Source: Elusimicrobiota bacterium (GTDB taxonomy: Bacteria > Elusimicrobiota > Elusimicrobia > UBA1565). Taken from it: 9,484 nucleotides of DNA. The stretch spans positions 8,436-17,919 of the forward strand of contig DMEZ01000016.1 of assembly GCA_003450735.1 (NCBI GenBank). The letters are read 5' to 3'. The translations under genes and the position numbers were made by a program. The first letter of the stretch is position 1. Each line of letters begins with the position of its first letter. This document shows positions 1-6,722 of the stretch, one piece after another. The notes under the pieces are model-generated. The model saw only the letters and a program-made list of their open reading frames with translations. It made no database searches and was not told the origin of the DNA.

Positions 1-546
1 GACCGGGGCATCCGGTACTTCCTGTCCACGGTGGCCTTCTCAGGGCTCCTGGCGGCCTACGCGGCCGAGCGTACGCGGCCGGCGGGAGGCTGGATGAGGG
101 CCCTGCACTGGAGCGTCTCAGGACTTGCCCTGGCGCATCTGGCCCTCTCGGCGGCCACGCTGGGGAACAATTTCGCCTCGGCGTGCGGACCGAAGTCCAC
201 CCACCGGCAGGCCGGGGTCTGGCTGGAGGAGAACGTGAAGCCCGGGGAGTCGGTGGGGCTCTGGGAGCTGCCGAGGCCGGCGAACTCCCCGTACTTCAGG
301 CTCGACAAGTTCCCGCTCACCCTGCTGGACTACCGGGACGCGGAGAAGCTCGACCGCAAGGACCTGCCGGAGTGGGTCGTCCTGCACCAGCCGAAGCTGT
401 TCAGGAGGCCGGAAGCGCTCCAGGTACTGGAAGGCTATACGTTGGCGGCCCGGTTCGACCGCCCGAAGCTCGTGCCGTGGCTCGAAGTGCACTGGTCCGA
501 GACCACCGCGAACCCGGTGTTCGAGATCTACAGGAAGAAGCGCTAG
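1..546 (+). CDS. C-terminal part of a multi-pass membrane protein, probable GT-C type glycosyltransferase (5' truncated)
   Basis: The reading frame is open from the first base of the window, so this is the last 181 residues of a longer protein; the GTG at 31 is very unlikely to be its start. Two hydrophobic segments are visible at about residues 6-22 and 33-55 of the fragment, each next to basic residues. About 125 polar residues follow and run to a TAG stop. That tail contains a stretch beginning GVWLEENVKPGESV, which resembles the start of the extracytoplasmic C-terminal domain of PMT/GT39-like membrane glycosyltransferases, where a long soluble tail follows the last helices. It is the only plus-strand gene in the window and converges on the CoA-transferase B gene, sharing a CTAG with its stop. 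The class is inferred from architecture; the catalytic N-terminal loop is outside the window, so the activity cannot be confirmed. Confidence 0.6.
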   Translation, partial: DRGIRYFLSTVAFSGLLAAYAAERTRPAGGWMRALHWSVSGLALAHLALSAATLGNNFASACGPKSTHRQAGVWLEENVKPGESVGLWELPRPANSPYFRLDKFPLTLLDYRDAEKLDRKDLPEWVVLHQPKLFRRPEALQVLEGYTLAARFDRPKLVPWLEVHWSETTANPVFEIYRKKR

Positions 547-1205
547 AACTCCGCCACCTTCCGCGGCACGGTCAGTTTGGCCGCGGTCTTCTCCACGACC
601 TCCTCGACCGTCGTCTCCTCGGAGATCTCCTCGAGGTGCAGGCCGTCGTGGTGCACCCGGATGACGGCGAGGTCCGTCACGATGAGGTCCACCTCGCGCC
701 TGGCCGTGAGCGGCAGGGTGCACTTGGGCAGGATCTTGGGCTCCCCCGCCTTCGTGACGTGCTCCATGGCCACGATGACCTTCTTCGCGCCCACCACGAG
801 GTCCATCGCGCCGCCCATGCCCGGCACGAACTTGCCCGGGATCATGTAGTTGGCCAGGTTCCCCTCCTGGTCCACCTCGAGCGCCCCCAGCACGGTCACG
901 TCCAGGTGCCCTCCCCGGATGATGGCGAAGGACATGGAAGAGTCGAAGAAGCACCCGCCGGGGACGATGGTCACCGGGACCCCGCCCGCGTTGACGAGCC
1001 GCAGGTCCTCCAGGCCGTCCTCGGGCTCGGGCCCCAGGCCGATGAAGCCGTTCTCCGAATGGAGGAGGACCAGCTTGTCCTTGGGCAGATGGTTGGCCAC
1101 CAGGGTCGGCAGACCGATCCCCAGGTTCACGAGGGAGTTGTCCGGGAGCTCCTGGGCGATGCGCTTGGCGATGCGGTCGCGCTTCGACTGCTTGTCGTCG
1201 CTCAT
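543..1205 (-). CDS. atoA: CoA-transferase subunit B (AtoA / 3-oxoacid CoA-transferase type)
   Basis: This is the catalytic subunit of a heteromeric family I CoA-transferase, which moves CoA between an acyl-CoA and a free carboxylate such as acetoacetate, acetate or butyrate in the cytosol. The 220-residue length is usual for the family. The SENGFIGLG motif carries the glutamate that forms the acyl-glutamyl/CoA thioester (E51). Other family signatures are NLGIGLPT near residue 27, LVNAGG near 70, the RGGHLD stretch near 97 and GMGGAMDLVVGA at 129-140. It lines up along its whole length with E. coli AtoA as I remember that sequence. Its ATG overlaps the TGA of subunit A (ATGA, 1202-1205), and GGGAGGGC lies just upstream as a good ribosome-binding site. 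A-then-B order is the norm for this pair. The acyl substrate cannot be read from the sequence; acetoacetate or short-chain acids are most likely. Confidence 0.93.
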   Translation of the reverse strand: MSDDKQSKRDRIAKRIAQELPDNSLVNLGIGLPTLVANHLPKDKLVLLHSENGFIGLGPEPEDGLEDLRLVNAGGVPVTIVPGGCFFDSSMSFAIIRGGHLDVTVLGALEVDQEGNLANYMIPGKFVPGMGGAMDLVVGAKKVIVAMEHVTKAGEPKILPKCTLPLTARREVDLIVTDLAVIRVHHDGLHLEEISEETTVEEVVEKTAAKLTVPRKVAEF

Positions 1206-1858
1206 GGCTTGCCCTCCCAGGCGATGGAGTTCACGAAGACGCCGGGGATCGTCACCTTCTCCGGGTCGATGCCCCCCGCCGGGACCAGCTCGTCGGTCTC
1301 CACGATGGCGTGCTGGGCGGCCATCGCCATGACCAGGTTGAAGTTCTTGCCGGACTTGGCGACGAAGGCGTTGCCGTAGCGGTCACAGGTGTCCGCCTTC
1401 AGGAAAGCGAAGTCCGCGTGGATCTGACGCTCGAGCAGGTACTCCTGCCCGTCGACGACCATCTTCTGCTTGCCCTTCTCGACCTCCGTGCCCAGGCCCG
1501 TGGGGGTCAGGACTCCTCCGAGGCCCGCGCCGGAGCAGCGGATGCGCTCGGCCAGGGTGCCCTGCGGGACGAGCTCCACCTCCATCTCACCCGCGTTCAT
1601 CTTGCGGCCGGCCTCGGGGTTCAAGCCGATGTGCGAAACGATGAGCTTCTTCACCCGGCCCGCCACGATGAGCTTGCCCACCCCCCTGTCGGGGAAGCCC
1701 GAGTCGTTGGTGATGAGCGTGAGGTCCTTGCTCCCCTTCTCCAGCAGGGCGTCGATGAGGCGCAGGGCCTGCCCGCAGCACATGAAGCCGCTGACCATGA
1801 TGCTGGCCTTGTCGTGGATGACGTTGACGGCGTCTTTCGGCGATAGGATCTTTTTCAT
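1202..1858 (-). CDS. atoD: CoA-transferase subunit A (AtoD / 3-oxoacid CoA-transferase type)
   Basis: This is the partner of the downstream B subunit; together they would form the active CoA-transferase. The protein has 218 residues, like E. coli AtoD. Recognisable blocks are GRVKKLIVSHIGLNPE (67-82), GEMEVELVPQGTLAERIRC (90-108), the glycine-rich GAGLGGVLTPTGLGT (110-124), YLLER followed by ADFAFLKA, and a C-terminal LVPAGGIDPEKVTIPGVFV. One block is unusual: the N-terminal CoA-binding loop, typically GGF..xGxP, reads SGFMCCGQA (23-31), with two adjacent cysteines and no proline. The ATG is placed by an ATGA overlap with the amidase stop (1855-1858), with AAGGAG about 11 bases upstream inside the amidase gene. 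It is co-transcribed with glycan genes, which is not the usual butyrate or ketone-body setting. Family assignment is firm; the substrate is unknown. Confidence 0.93.
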   Translation of the reverse strand: MKKILSPKDAVNVIHDKASIMVSGFMCCGQALRLIDALLEKGSKDLTLITNDSGFPDRGVGKLIVAGRVKKLIVSHIGLNPEAGRKMNAGEMEVELVPQGTLAERIRCSGAGLGGVLTPTGLGTEVEKGKQKMVVDGQEYLLERQIHADFAFLKADTCDRYGNAFVAKSGKNFNLVMAMAAQHAIVETDELVPAGGIDPEKVTIPGVFVNSIAWEGKP

Positions 1859-2610
1859 GCGAATGCGGGCTCCTTGAGGCGGTCGTTGAAGAAGGGGAAG
1901 CGCTTGCGGGTCGTGTCCACCAGCTCCTTCTTGAGCTCGGCCGTGAAGACGCCCTCTTCGCTGCGGCAGTCCAGGGCGACCTTGCCCAGCGGGTCGAACA
2001 CCATGGAGTTGCCGCTGTACTCGAGGCCGGAGGGCTCCTTGCCGATGCGGTTCACCCCGATGACGTAGGCCTGGTTCTCCACCGCGCGGGCCCTGAGCAG
2101 GGTCATCCAGTGCTCCGCGCGCCGCATCGGCCAGCCGGCGATGACCACGTAGAGGTCGGTCTTGGGGGCCAGGTGCCAGAACAGGTAGGGGAAGCGCAGG
2201 TCGAAGCAGACCATCGGAGTGACCGCAAGCCCCTCGAGCGGGAAGGTCGTCTGCTTGCAGCCCGCCTTGAACTCCTTGTGCTCGTTGCCGAAGGAGTAGA
2301 GGTGGATCTTGGAGTACTCCGAGACGAGCCGGCCCGAGCGGTCCAAAGTGAAGAGCTTGTTGAACCCGTCCTGCGCCCCGCCGTAGGAGAGCCAGATTTT
2401 CCTGCTGCGGGCGAGCTCGGCGAAGTACGCGTGGTCGGCGGCGGAGAGCGTAGCCGCGGCGCAGCTGGCCGTGAAGCCGGTGAGGGTCATCTCGTGGAAG
2501 ACGACCCAGTCGCCCAGCTCCTTGGCGGAGTCCAGCAGGGCCGAGACCTTCTTTTTGTTGGCCTCCTTGTCCTCGAAGACCGGGTCGAACTGGCAGATCG
2601 AGACCTTCAT
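1855..2610 (-). CDS. Nitrilase-superfamily omega-amidase, YafV/Nit2 type
   Basis: This is a carbon-nitrogen hydrolase of 251 residues. The nitrilase triad is visible: E40 in FHEMTLTGF, K101 in YSKIHLYSF and C135 in MVCFDLRFP. A GNEHKEF stretch (108-114) probably supplies the second glutamate. The block GWP..R..HW followed by LLRARAVENQAYV and NRIG is typical of E. coli YafV and its relatives, which are omega-amidases hydrolysing 2-oxoglutaramate or 2-oxosuccinamate to the 2-oxo acid and ammonia. That reaction pulls glutamine- or asparagine-dependent transamination forward. The frame stays open upstream into the GT2 gene, but the start at 2610 is set by a strong GGGAGGT about 8 bases before the ATG and by the lost homology beyond it. 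It begins 5 bases after the GT2 stop and overlaps atoD by ATGA. No signal peptide is seen, so it is cytosolic. A deaminated-glutathione amidase (Nit1) role is possible but fits less well. Confidence 0.88.
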   Translation of the reverse strand: MKVSICQFDPVFEDKEANKKKVSALLDSAKELGDWVVFHEMTLTGFTASCAAATLSAADHAYFAELARSRKIWLSYGGAQDGFNKLFTLDRSGRLVSEYSKIHLYSFGNEHKEFKAGCKQTTFPLEGLAVTPMVCFDLRFPYLFWHLAPKTDLYVVIAGWPMRRAEHWMTLLRARAVENQAYVIGVNRIGKEPSGLEYSGNSMVFDPLGKVALDCRSEEGVFTAELKKELVDTTRKRFPFFNDRLKEPAFA

Positions 2611-2615
2611 GCGCT

Positions 2616-3314
2616 TTACCTCCCTGCGAAATCCCGGCCGAGCACGATCTCCCTCCAGAGCTGCTTGAGGAACACCACGCCGGTCGGCAGCGACTTGGCC
2701 GTGCTCTCGCCGCCCGCCCGGGGGTTCTCCCGGGTCGGGATCTCGGCCACCTTCAGGCCGAGCTTCATCGCGCGGATGGAGAGCTGGTACTCGATGACGA
2801 AGCCCTTGGCGTCGGGGTTCATCTTCTCGAAAGCGGTCTTGCGCAGGCCCCGGAAGCCGTTGATGGTGTCCGTGACGTAGGGGCCGCGGTTCCAGAGCAG
2901 GTTCGCGATGAGGGTGAAGGCCAAGTTGACCCACTTGCGCAGACGGAAGAGCTGGTCGTCCTCCTCGTTATGGGCGCCCCTCATCATGCGCGAGGCGATG
3001 GCCAGGTCGGCGCCCTCCTCGAGCTTCGCGAACAGCTTCGGGATGTCGGCGGGGTCCTCGTTGCCGTCCAGGCTGAAGAAGACCACGGCGTCGCCCTTCG
3101 CCTCCTCCATCCCCATGCGGAAGGCCACCCCGCGGCCGCGCTCCTTCTGGAGGACGACCCGCAGGCCCTTGGACTCGAGGAAGGCGATGGTGCCGTCCTT
3201 GGAGCCCCCGTCCACGGCGAACACCTCGTCGGCCGCCTGGAGGGGGACCGTGCCGAGGACCTTGGGGGCGGCCTCGATCTCGTTGAAGCTCAGGAGGACG
3301 AGGGTCTTCTTCAT
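2616..3314 (-). CDS. Family 2 glycosyltransferase, soluble DPM1-like (no membrane anchor)
   Basis: This is a GT-A fold glycosyltransferase of 232 residues. Visible motifs are LSFNE near the start (8-12), DGGSKDGT (35-42), a GRGVAFRMGMEEAKGD helix (60-75), the nucleotide/metal region SLDGNEDPAD (81-90), ASRMM (107-111) and TDTINGFRGL (148-157). The classical D-x-D is replaced by D83-G-N-E-D87. The closest known type is dolichyl/polyprenyl-phosphate sugar synthases of the DPM1/GtrB group, which move a sugar from a nucleotide donor to a lipid phosphate on the cytoplasmic face. The C-terminal membrane helices common in GtrB-like enzymes are absent. Its ATG overlaps the stop of the upstream epimerase (ATGA, 3311-3314) and the amidase follows after 5 bases. 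Sugar donor and acceptor cannot be told from the sequence. Confidence 0.85.
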   Translation of the reverse strand: MKKTLVLLSFNEIEAAPKVLGTVPLQAADEVFAVDGGSKDGTIAFLESKGLRVVLQKERGRGVAFRMGMEEAKGDAVVFFSLDGNEDPADIPKLFAKLEEGADLAIASRMMRGAHNEEDDQLFRLRKWVNLAFTLIANLLWNRGPYVTDTINGFRGLRKTAFEKMNPDAKGFVIEYQLSIRAMKLGLKVAEIPTRENPRAGGESTAKSLPTGVVFLKQLWREIVLGRDFAGR

Positions 3315-4285
3315 CGCGTCTCACGGTACCAGGCGATGGTCTTGCTCAGGCCCTCGCGCAGACTCACCTGGGCCTTGAAGCCCAGCTTGCGCAGCGCCTT
3401 GCGCGTGTCGCAGTTGCGCCGCGGCTGGCCGGAGGGCTTGGAGGGGTCGAAGACGAGCTTCGGGCTTTTGCCGCCGAGCTCGACGATGAGCTTCACGAGC
3501 TCGGCGATGGTCACCTCTTCGCGCGTGCCGAGGTTGACCGGGTCGCAGACGGCGTAGCGCTCGGCCGCGTCGAGCAGGCCGCGGGCGGCGTCGTCCACGT
3601 AGAGGAAGGAGCGCGACTGCTTTCCGGTGCCCCACACCCGCAGGGGGTTTTCGCCCGAGAGCACGCGGCGGATGAGGGCGGGGATGACGTGGGAGGTCTT
3701 GGGGTCGAAGTCGTCGCGCGGGCCGTAGGTGTTGTAGGGTCTGGCGATGGCGACTTTGAGCCCGAACTCCTTCCGGTAGGCCATGGCCTGGAACTCATCC
3801 ATGCGCTTGGCCCAGCCGTAGCCCTCGTTGGTCGGCTCGGGCCAGTCCTTGAAGCCCTCGGTCTCGGGCGTGGGCACCGTGCAGAAGCGGGGGTACACGC
3901 AGGCGGAGCTGGTCATGAGGAAGCGTTCGACCTTGGCCACTCTAGCGGCCTCGAGCACGTGGAGGGTGAGGAGGGTGTTCTCGCGGAACATCGTGGCTGG
4001 GTGCGCGGAGTTGAAGGCCACCCCGCCCATGCGCGCGGCGAGGTGCAGGACGGCCTGCTGGCTGCGGCAGGCCTTCGCGCAGGCCTCGGGCTTGCGCAGG
4101 TCGGCCTTGAGGAAGCGGACGCGGCCCTTCACGGCCCGGAGGTTCTCGAGCGAGCCGCTCGAGAGGTCGTCGGCCACCGTGACCTTCACGCCCCGCCCGC
4201 GCTCGAGCAGCTGCTCGACCAGATGCGAGCCGGTGAAGCCGGCCCCGCCCGTCACCAGCACCTTCCTGCCGTCCCAGTAGCTCAT
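3311..4285 (-). CDS. NAD-dependent nucleotide-sugar epimerase/reductase (extended SDR, GDP-fucose synthase / GDP-mannose 3,5-epimerase-like)
   Basis: This is an extended short-chain dehydrogenase of 324 residues acting on a nucleotide sugar. It opens with the Rossmann motif TGGAGFTGS (12-20). Catalytic residues are S126/S127, Y156 and K160 (the YGWAK motif). AARMGGVAFNSAHPA (83-97), SSACVYP (126-132), PTNEGYGWAK (151-160), YNTYGPRDDFDP (184-195) and SHVIPALIRR (198-207) closely follow GDP-L-fucose synthase, including its catalytic cysteine (C129) and histidine (H199). However, EAARVAKVERF before SSACVYP is also like GDP-mannose 3,5-epimerase, and the acidic D39-D40 at the end of the second strand favours NAD over the NADPH used by fucose synthase. 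Epimerisation at C3/C5 is therefore plausible, with or without reduction. The start at 4285 is set by the ATGA overlap with the GT39-like gene and a GAGGGCG site just before it. Confidence 0.87.
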   Translation of the reverse strand: MSYWDGRKVLVTGGAGFTGSHLVEQLLERGRGVKVTVADDLSSGSLENLRAVKGRVRFLKADLRKPEACAKACRSQQAVLHLAARMGGVAFNSAHPATMFRENTLLTLHVLEAARVAKVERFLMTSSACVYPRFCTVPTPETEGFKDWPEPTNEGYGWAKRMDEFQAMAYRKEFGLKVAIARPYNTYGPRDDFDPKTSHVIPALIRRVLSGENPLRVWGTGKQSRSFLYVDDAARGLLDAAERYAVCDPVNLGTREEVTIAELVKLIVELGGKSPKLVFDPSKPSGQPRRNCDTRKALRKLGFKAQVSLREGLSKTIAWYRETR

Positions 4286-5502
4286 GTCGCCCTCGCTGAG
4301 ACCTTCTCCTGGAGCCTCTGCAGGGCGTAGCCCGCGTAGAGGAACACGAACGGCATGAGCGGGATGCGGTAGCGCACCACCGCCCAGAAGACCATGTAGA
4401 CCAGCGTCACCGAGGCCAAAACAAGGTTGAAAAGGTCGGTCTCGGGGATGCGGCGCCCGGCCAGGACGAGGCCCAGCAGGCCCAGCGGGATGATCCAGCC
4501 GTCCGATAGCAGGCTCACCCACTTGATGAGCCGGTAGTTCATGCCGTAGTCCCGGGGGTAGGGGTAGAGCCGCCAGAGCTTTAGGAGGCTGGCCCACATC
4601 TTGCCGGCGAACTGGGCGGGATGGGCCAGGATCCAAGCGAGGGCCCCGCGGTAGAAGGTGGCGTCCTTCTGGTCCTCCGGCTGCTTGCCCGCCTCCACGA
4701 CCACGGGGTCGGTCGAGACGATGGCCTGCTCCTCCGGCGTGCCGGCGATCTCGTTGGGCACCACGATGCCGATGTAGATGTGGTTGCCCCCGCCCGTGAT
4801 GCCGGGGATGAAGCGGTCGAAGACCAGCGCGTTGCGCGCGGGCCAGAGCGCATAGACCCCGAGGAAGACCGCGGTGAACAGCGCGGCGGGCTTGAGCATC
4901 TCATGGCCCTTCCTGCGGCCCATGAAATAGAACGCCAGACCCGCGGCGAGCCCGGCCGGCAGGAACACCGAGTTGGCCAGCGGGTTCAGGGCCCAGACCA
5001 CGGCGGCGAGCAGGACGCGCTTCGGGGTCGGGCTGTCGCAGGCCTCGAAGAGGAGCCACGCGCTCCAGGCCAGCAGAAGCGCCTGGAAGGTCTCTCTACG
5101 CGGCATGGCGGCATAGTAGAGCAGCTGGGGGTGGAACGCGCACATGAGGGCCGCGAGCCATGCGGTCGTCGCCCCGAACACCCGCAGGCCGAGCTGGAAG
5201 ACGAGCAGGACGGTGAGCGCGCCCATGAGCGCGTGGAGCAGGCAGAGGGCCCAGTACTTGGCGCCCGTGAGCAGGTAGAGCCCCGCCAGCACGAAGGAGT
5301 AGGCCGGCTCGCGCATGGCCGTCTTGAGGCCCTGTGCGTCGAGCAGGCTCCCCTTCTCGACCAGGGTCAGGGCCAGGCGGTGGTACAGGTCGAAGTCCTG
5401 GATGCTCCCATCGGGCAGGCTTTGCGGGAACTTCCAGCTGAAGGCGAGCCGGGCCGCGAGCGCGGCGGCCATGAGGAGCAGCAGCCAGCCGCGCCGGGTC
5501 AT
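4282..5502 (-). CDS. GT39/ArnT-like multi-pass membrane glycosyltransferase
   Basis: This is an integral membrane protein of 406 residues with roughly nine to eleven hydrophobic segments. The first is at about residues 6-22. It is followed by an extracytoplasmic loop with acidic residues (D31, D36, D38), where GT-C enzymes carry their catalytic aspartate. MREPAYSFVLAGLY matches the place of the RPP-Y-PLLLAL element in the ArnT/PMT group, and a PRRETFQALLLAW helix follows. Near the C-terminus RYRIPLMPFVFLYAGYAL matches the last helices of that group. Such enzymes take sugar from a polyprenyl-phosphate carrier and add it to lipid, glycan or protein outside the membrane. This suits its position directly after a gene that could make the lipid-linked sugar. 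The ATG at 5502 overlaps the stop of that gene (ATGA, 5499-5502). The C-terminal soluble domain is short compared with ArnT. The acceptor is unknown. Confidence 0.8.
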   Translation of the reverse strand: MTRRGWLLLLMAAALAARLAFSWKFPQSLPDGSIQDFDLYHRLALTLVEKGSLLDAQGLKTAMREPAYSFVLAGLYLLTGAKYWALCLLHALMGALTVLLVFQLGLRVFGATTAWLAALMCAFHPQLLYYAAMPRRETFQALLLAWSAWLLFEACDSPTPKRVLLAAVVWALNPLANSVFLPAGLAAGLAFYFMGRRKGHEMLKPAALFTAVFLGVYALWPARNALVFDRFIPGITGGGNHIYIGIVVPNEIAGTPEEQAIVSTDPVVVEAGKQPEDQKDATFYRGALAWILAHPAQFAGKMWASLLKLWRLYPYPRDYGMNYRLIKWVSLLSDGWIIPLGLLGLVLAGRRIPETDLFNLVLASVTLVYMVFWAVVRYRIPLMPFVFLYAGYALQRLQEKVSARAT

Positions 5503-6722
5503 GCCTTGGGGGCTTTGAGCCCCTCGCGCTCCCAGAGCAGGCGCGCGATGCCCGCCACGGCCGAGAAGCCCAGCAGCTCGAGGCCGATGAGGGTGAACAT
5601 GGCGCCGACCACGGGGAACACCCAGAACTCCTGCCCCTGGCCGAGCGGGATCTGTCCGGTCTGGAAGTAGCTCATCAGCGGCCGGCGGTCGACCCAGAGG
5701 GCGAGCAGGAGGCTGAGAAGGCCCATGGCCGGGAAGCGCTTGAGCAGGGCCGCTCGCCAGCCGCCCGCCGCGAAGGGGTCCTGTCCCCGGTGGATGAGGT
5801 CCACGAGGGTCTGCGCGACCAGCCCAAGGCACATCAGGAAGACCGCGGCGGCGATGAGCACGCTGACCAGGATGAGGCGGAAGATCATCCAGTCCTCGAT
5901 GCGGCCGTGGCCGAAATAGAAGGGCACCGGCGCCGAGGGGCCGCCGAGGTCGAGGAAGAGCAGCGGGATCGAAGCCGAGAGGAAGACGAGCGCGCCGAAG
6001 CCGAAGAAGGTGGAGGGGCGGTAGGTGGCGGCGGTCTGGAGGATGATCCCCAGGAAGCGGAAGCCGTCCTTGACCACGCTGAGCTTGGAGCGGCCCACGC
6101 GCTCCTCGTAGGGCATGGGCGTCTCGCCGATGCGCAGCCGGGGGTCGAGCACGGCGCGCACGCTCATGGCGGGGGTGAAGTTGAGCCCGTCGGGCAGGGG
6201 GGCCAGGCGCTCGAGGGCCTCGCGCTTGAGGATGCGCATCCCGCTGGCGGTGTCGGTGACGCCGCCGCCGGCGATGAGGTTGAGGAGCGTGCGGAAGAGC
6301 CAGTTGCCCAGACGGCGCACGGCGGGCATGCGGCTGCCCGGGTGCATGCGCGAGCCGAGGGCGACGTCGAGGCCCTGGTCCTGGGCCAGGCGGAGCAGGT
6401 CCTTGAACATCTCGGGGTCGCAGGTGCCGTCGGCGTCGATGAAGCCCAGCCAGTCGCCCTTCGCCGCGGCGAAGCCGGTCTTGATGGCCGCGCCGTAGCC
6501 GCGGTTGACCTCGTGGGTGAGGACCTTCACGCCCTCGACCTTGCGGGCGAGTTCCTCGGTGCGGTCGCGCGAGCCGTCGTTGACCAGGAGGACCTCGACC
6601 TCGCTGATGCCGACCCCGGCCGCACGGATGCCCTCAGCCGCCTGGAGGCAGCGCTTCAGGATGGCCTCGACCGCCTGCTCTTCGTTGAGCGCGGGGATGA
6701 CGATGGAGAAGATGCCGTTCAA
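5499..6722 (-). CDS. Family 2 glycosyltransferase with C-terminal membrane helices (polyprenyl-phosphate sugar synthase type)
   Basis: This 407-residue protein has a GT2 domain followed by a membrane domain. The catalytic half shows SIVIPALNEE (6-15), VNDGSRDRT (47-55), LTHEVNRGYGAAIKTG (68-83), the canonical D96-A-D98 in FIDADGTCDPE, LGSRM (122-126), TDTASGMRIL (156-165) and YEERVGRSKL (205-214). About four transmembrane stretches follow at roughly 239-257, 277-303, 330-345 and 370-392. Such enzymes usually make polyprenyl-phosphate-linked sugar on the cytoplasmic side and may help flip it, which would supply the GT39-like protein encoded next. The start is a TTG at 6722 that overlaps the TGA of the tyvE-like gene (TTGA, 6719-6722). 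No ATG or GTG lies close enough to include the first beta strand SIVIPA, and only a weak ribosome-binding site precedes it, so translational coupling is likely. Sugar specificity is unknown. Confidence 0.87.
   Translation of the reverse strand: MNGIFSIVIPALNEEQAVEAILKRCLQAAEGIRAAGVGISEVEVLLVNDGSRDRTEELARKVEGVKVLTHEVNRGYGAAIKTGFAAAKGDWLGFIDADGTCDPEMFKDLLRLAQDQGLDVALGSRMHPGSRMPAVRRLGNWLFRTLLNLIAGGGVTDTASGMRILKREALERLAPLPDGLNFTPAMSVRAVLDPRLRIGETPMPYEERVGRSKLSVVKDGFRFLGIILQTAATYRPSTFFGFGALVFLSASIPLLFLDLGGPSAPVPFYFGHGRIEDWMIFRLILVSVLIAAAVFLMCLGLVAQTLVDLIHRGQDPFAAGGWRAALLKRFPAMGLLSLLLALWVDRRPLMSYFQTGQIPLGQGQEFWVFPVVGAMFTLIGLELLGFSAVAGIARLLWEREGLKAPKA

Noticed and set aside
183..1379. Plus-strand open frame of about 398 codons across the CoA-transferase genes
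   Set aside because: It is antisense to two firmly identified genes. Its product is rich in Gly, Ala, Arg, His and Asp with no family pattern, as expected of an opposite-strand frame in GC-rich DNA.
2611..2934. N-terminal extension of the omega-amidase upstream of the ATG at 2610
   Set aside because: The frame is open but lies inside the GT2 gene and encodes Arg/Pro/Gly-rich sequence. The nitrilase fold begins at MKVSICQFDP, and a strong GGGAGGT precedes that ATG.
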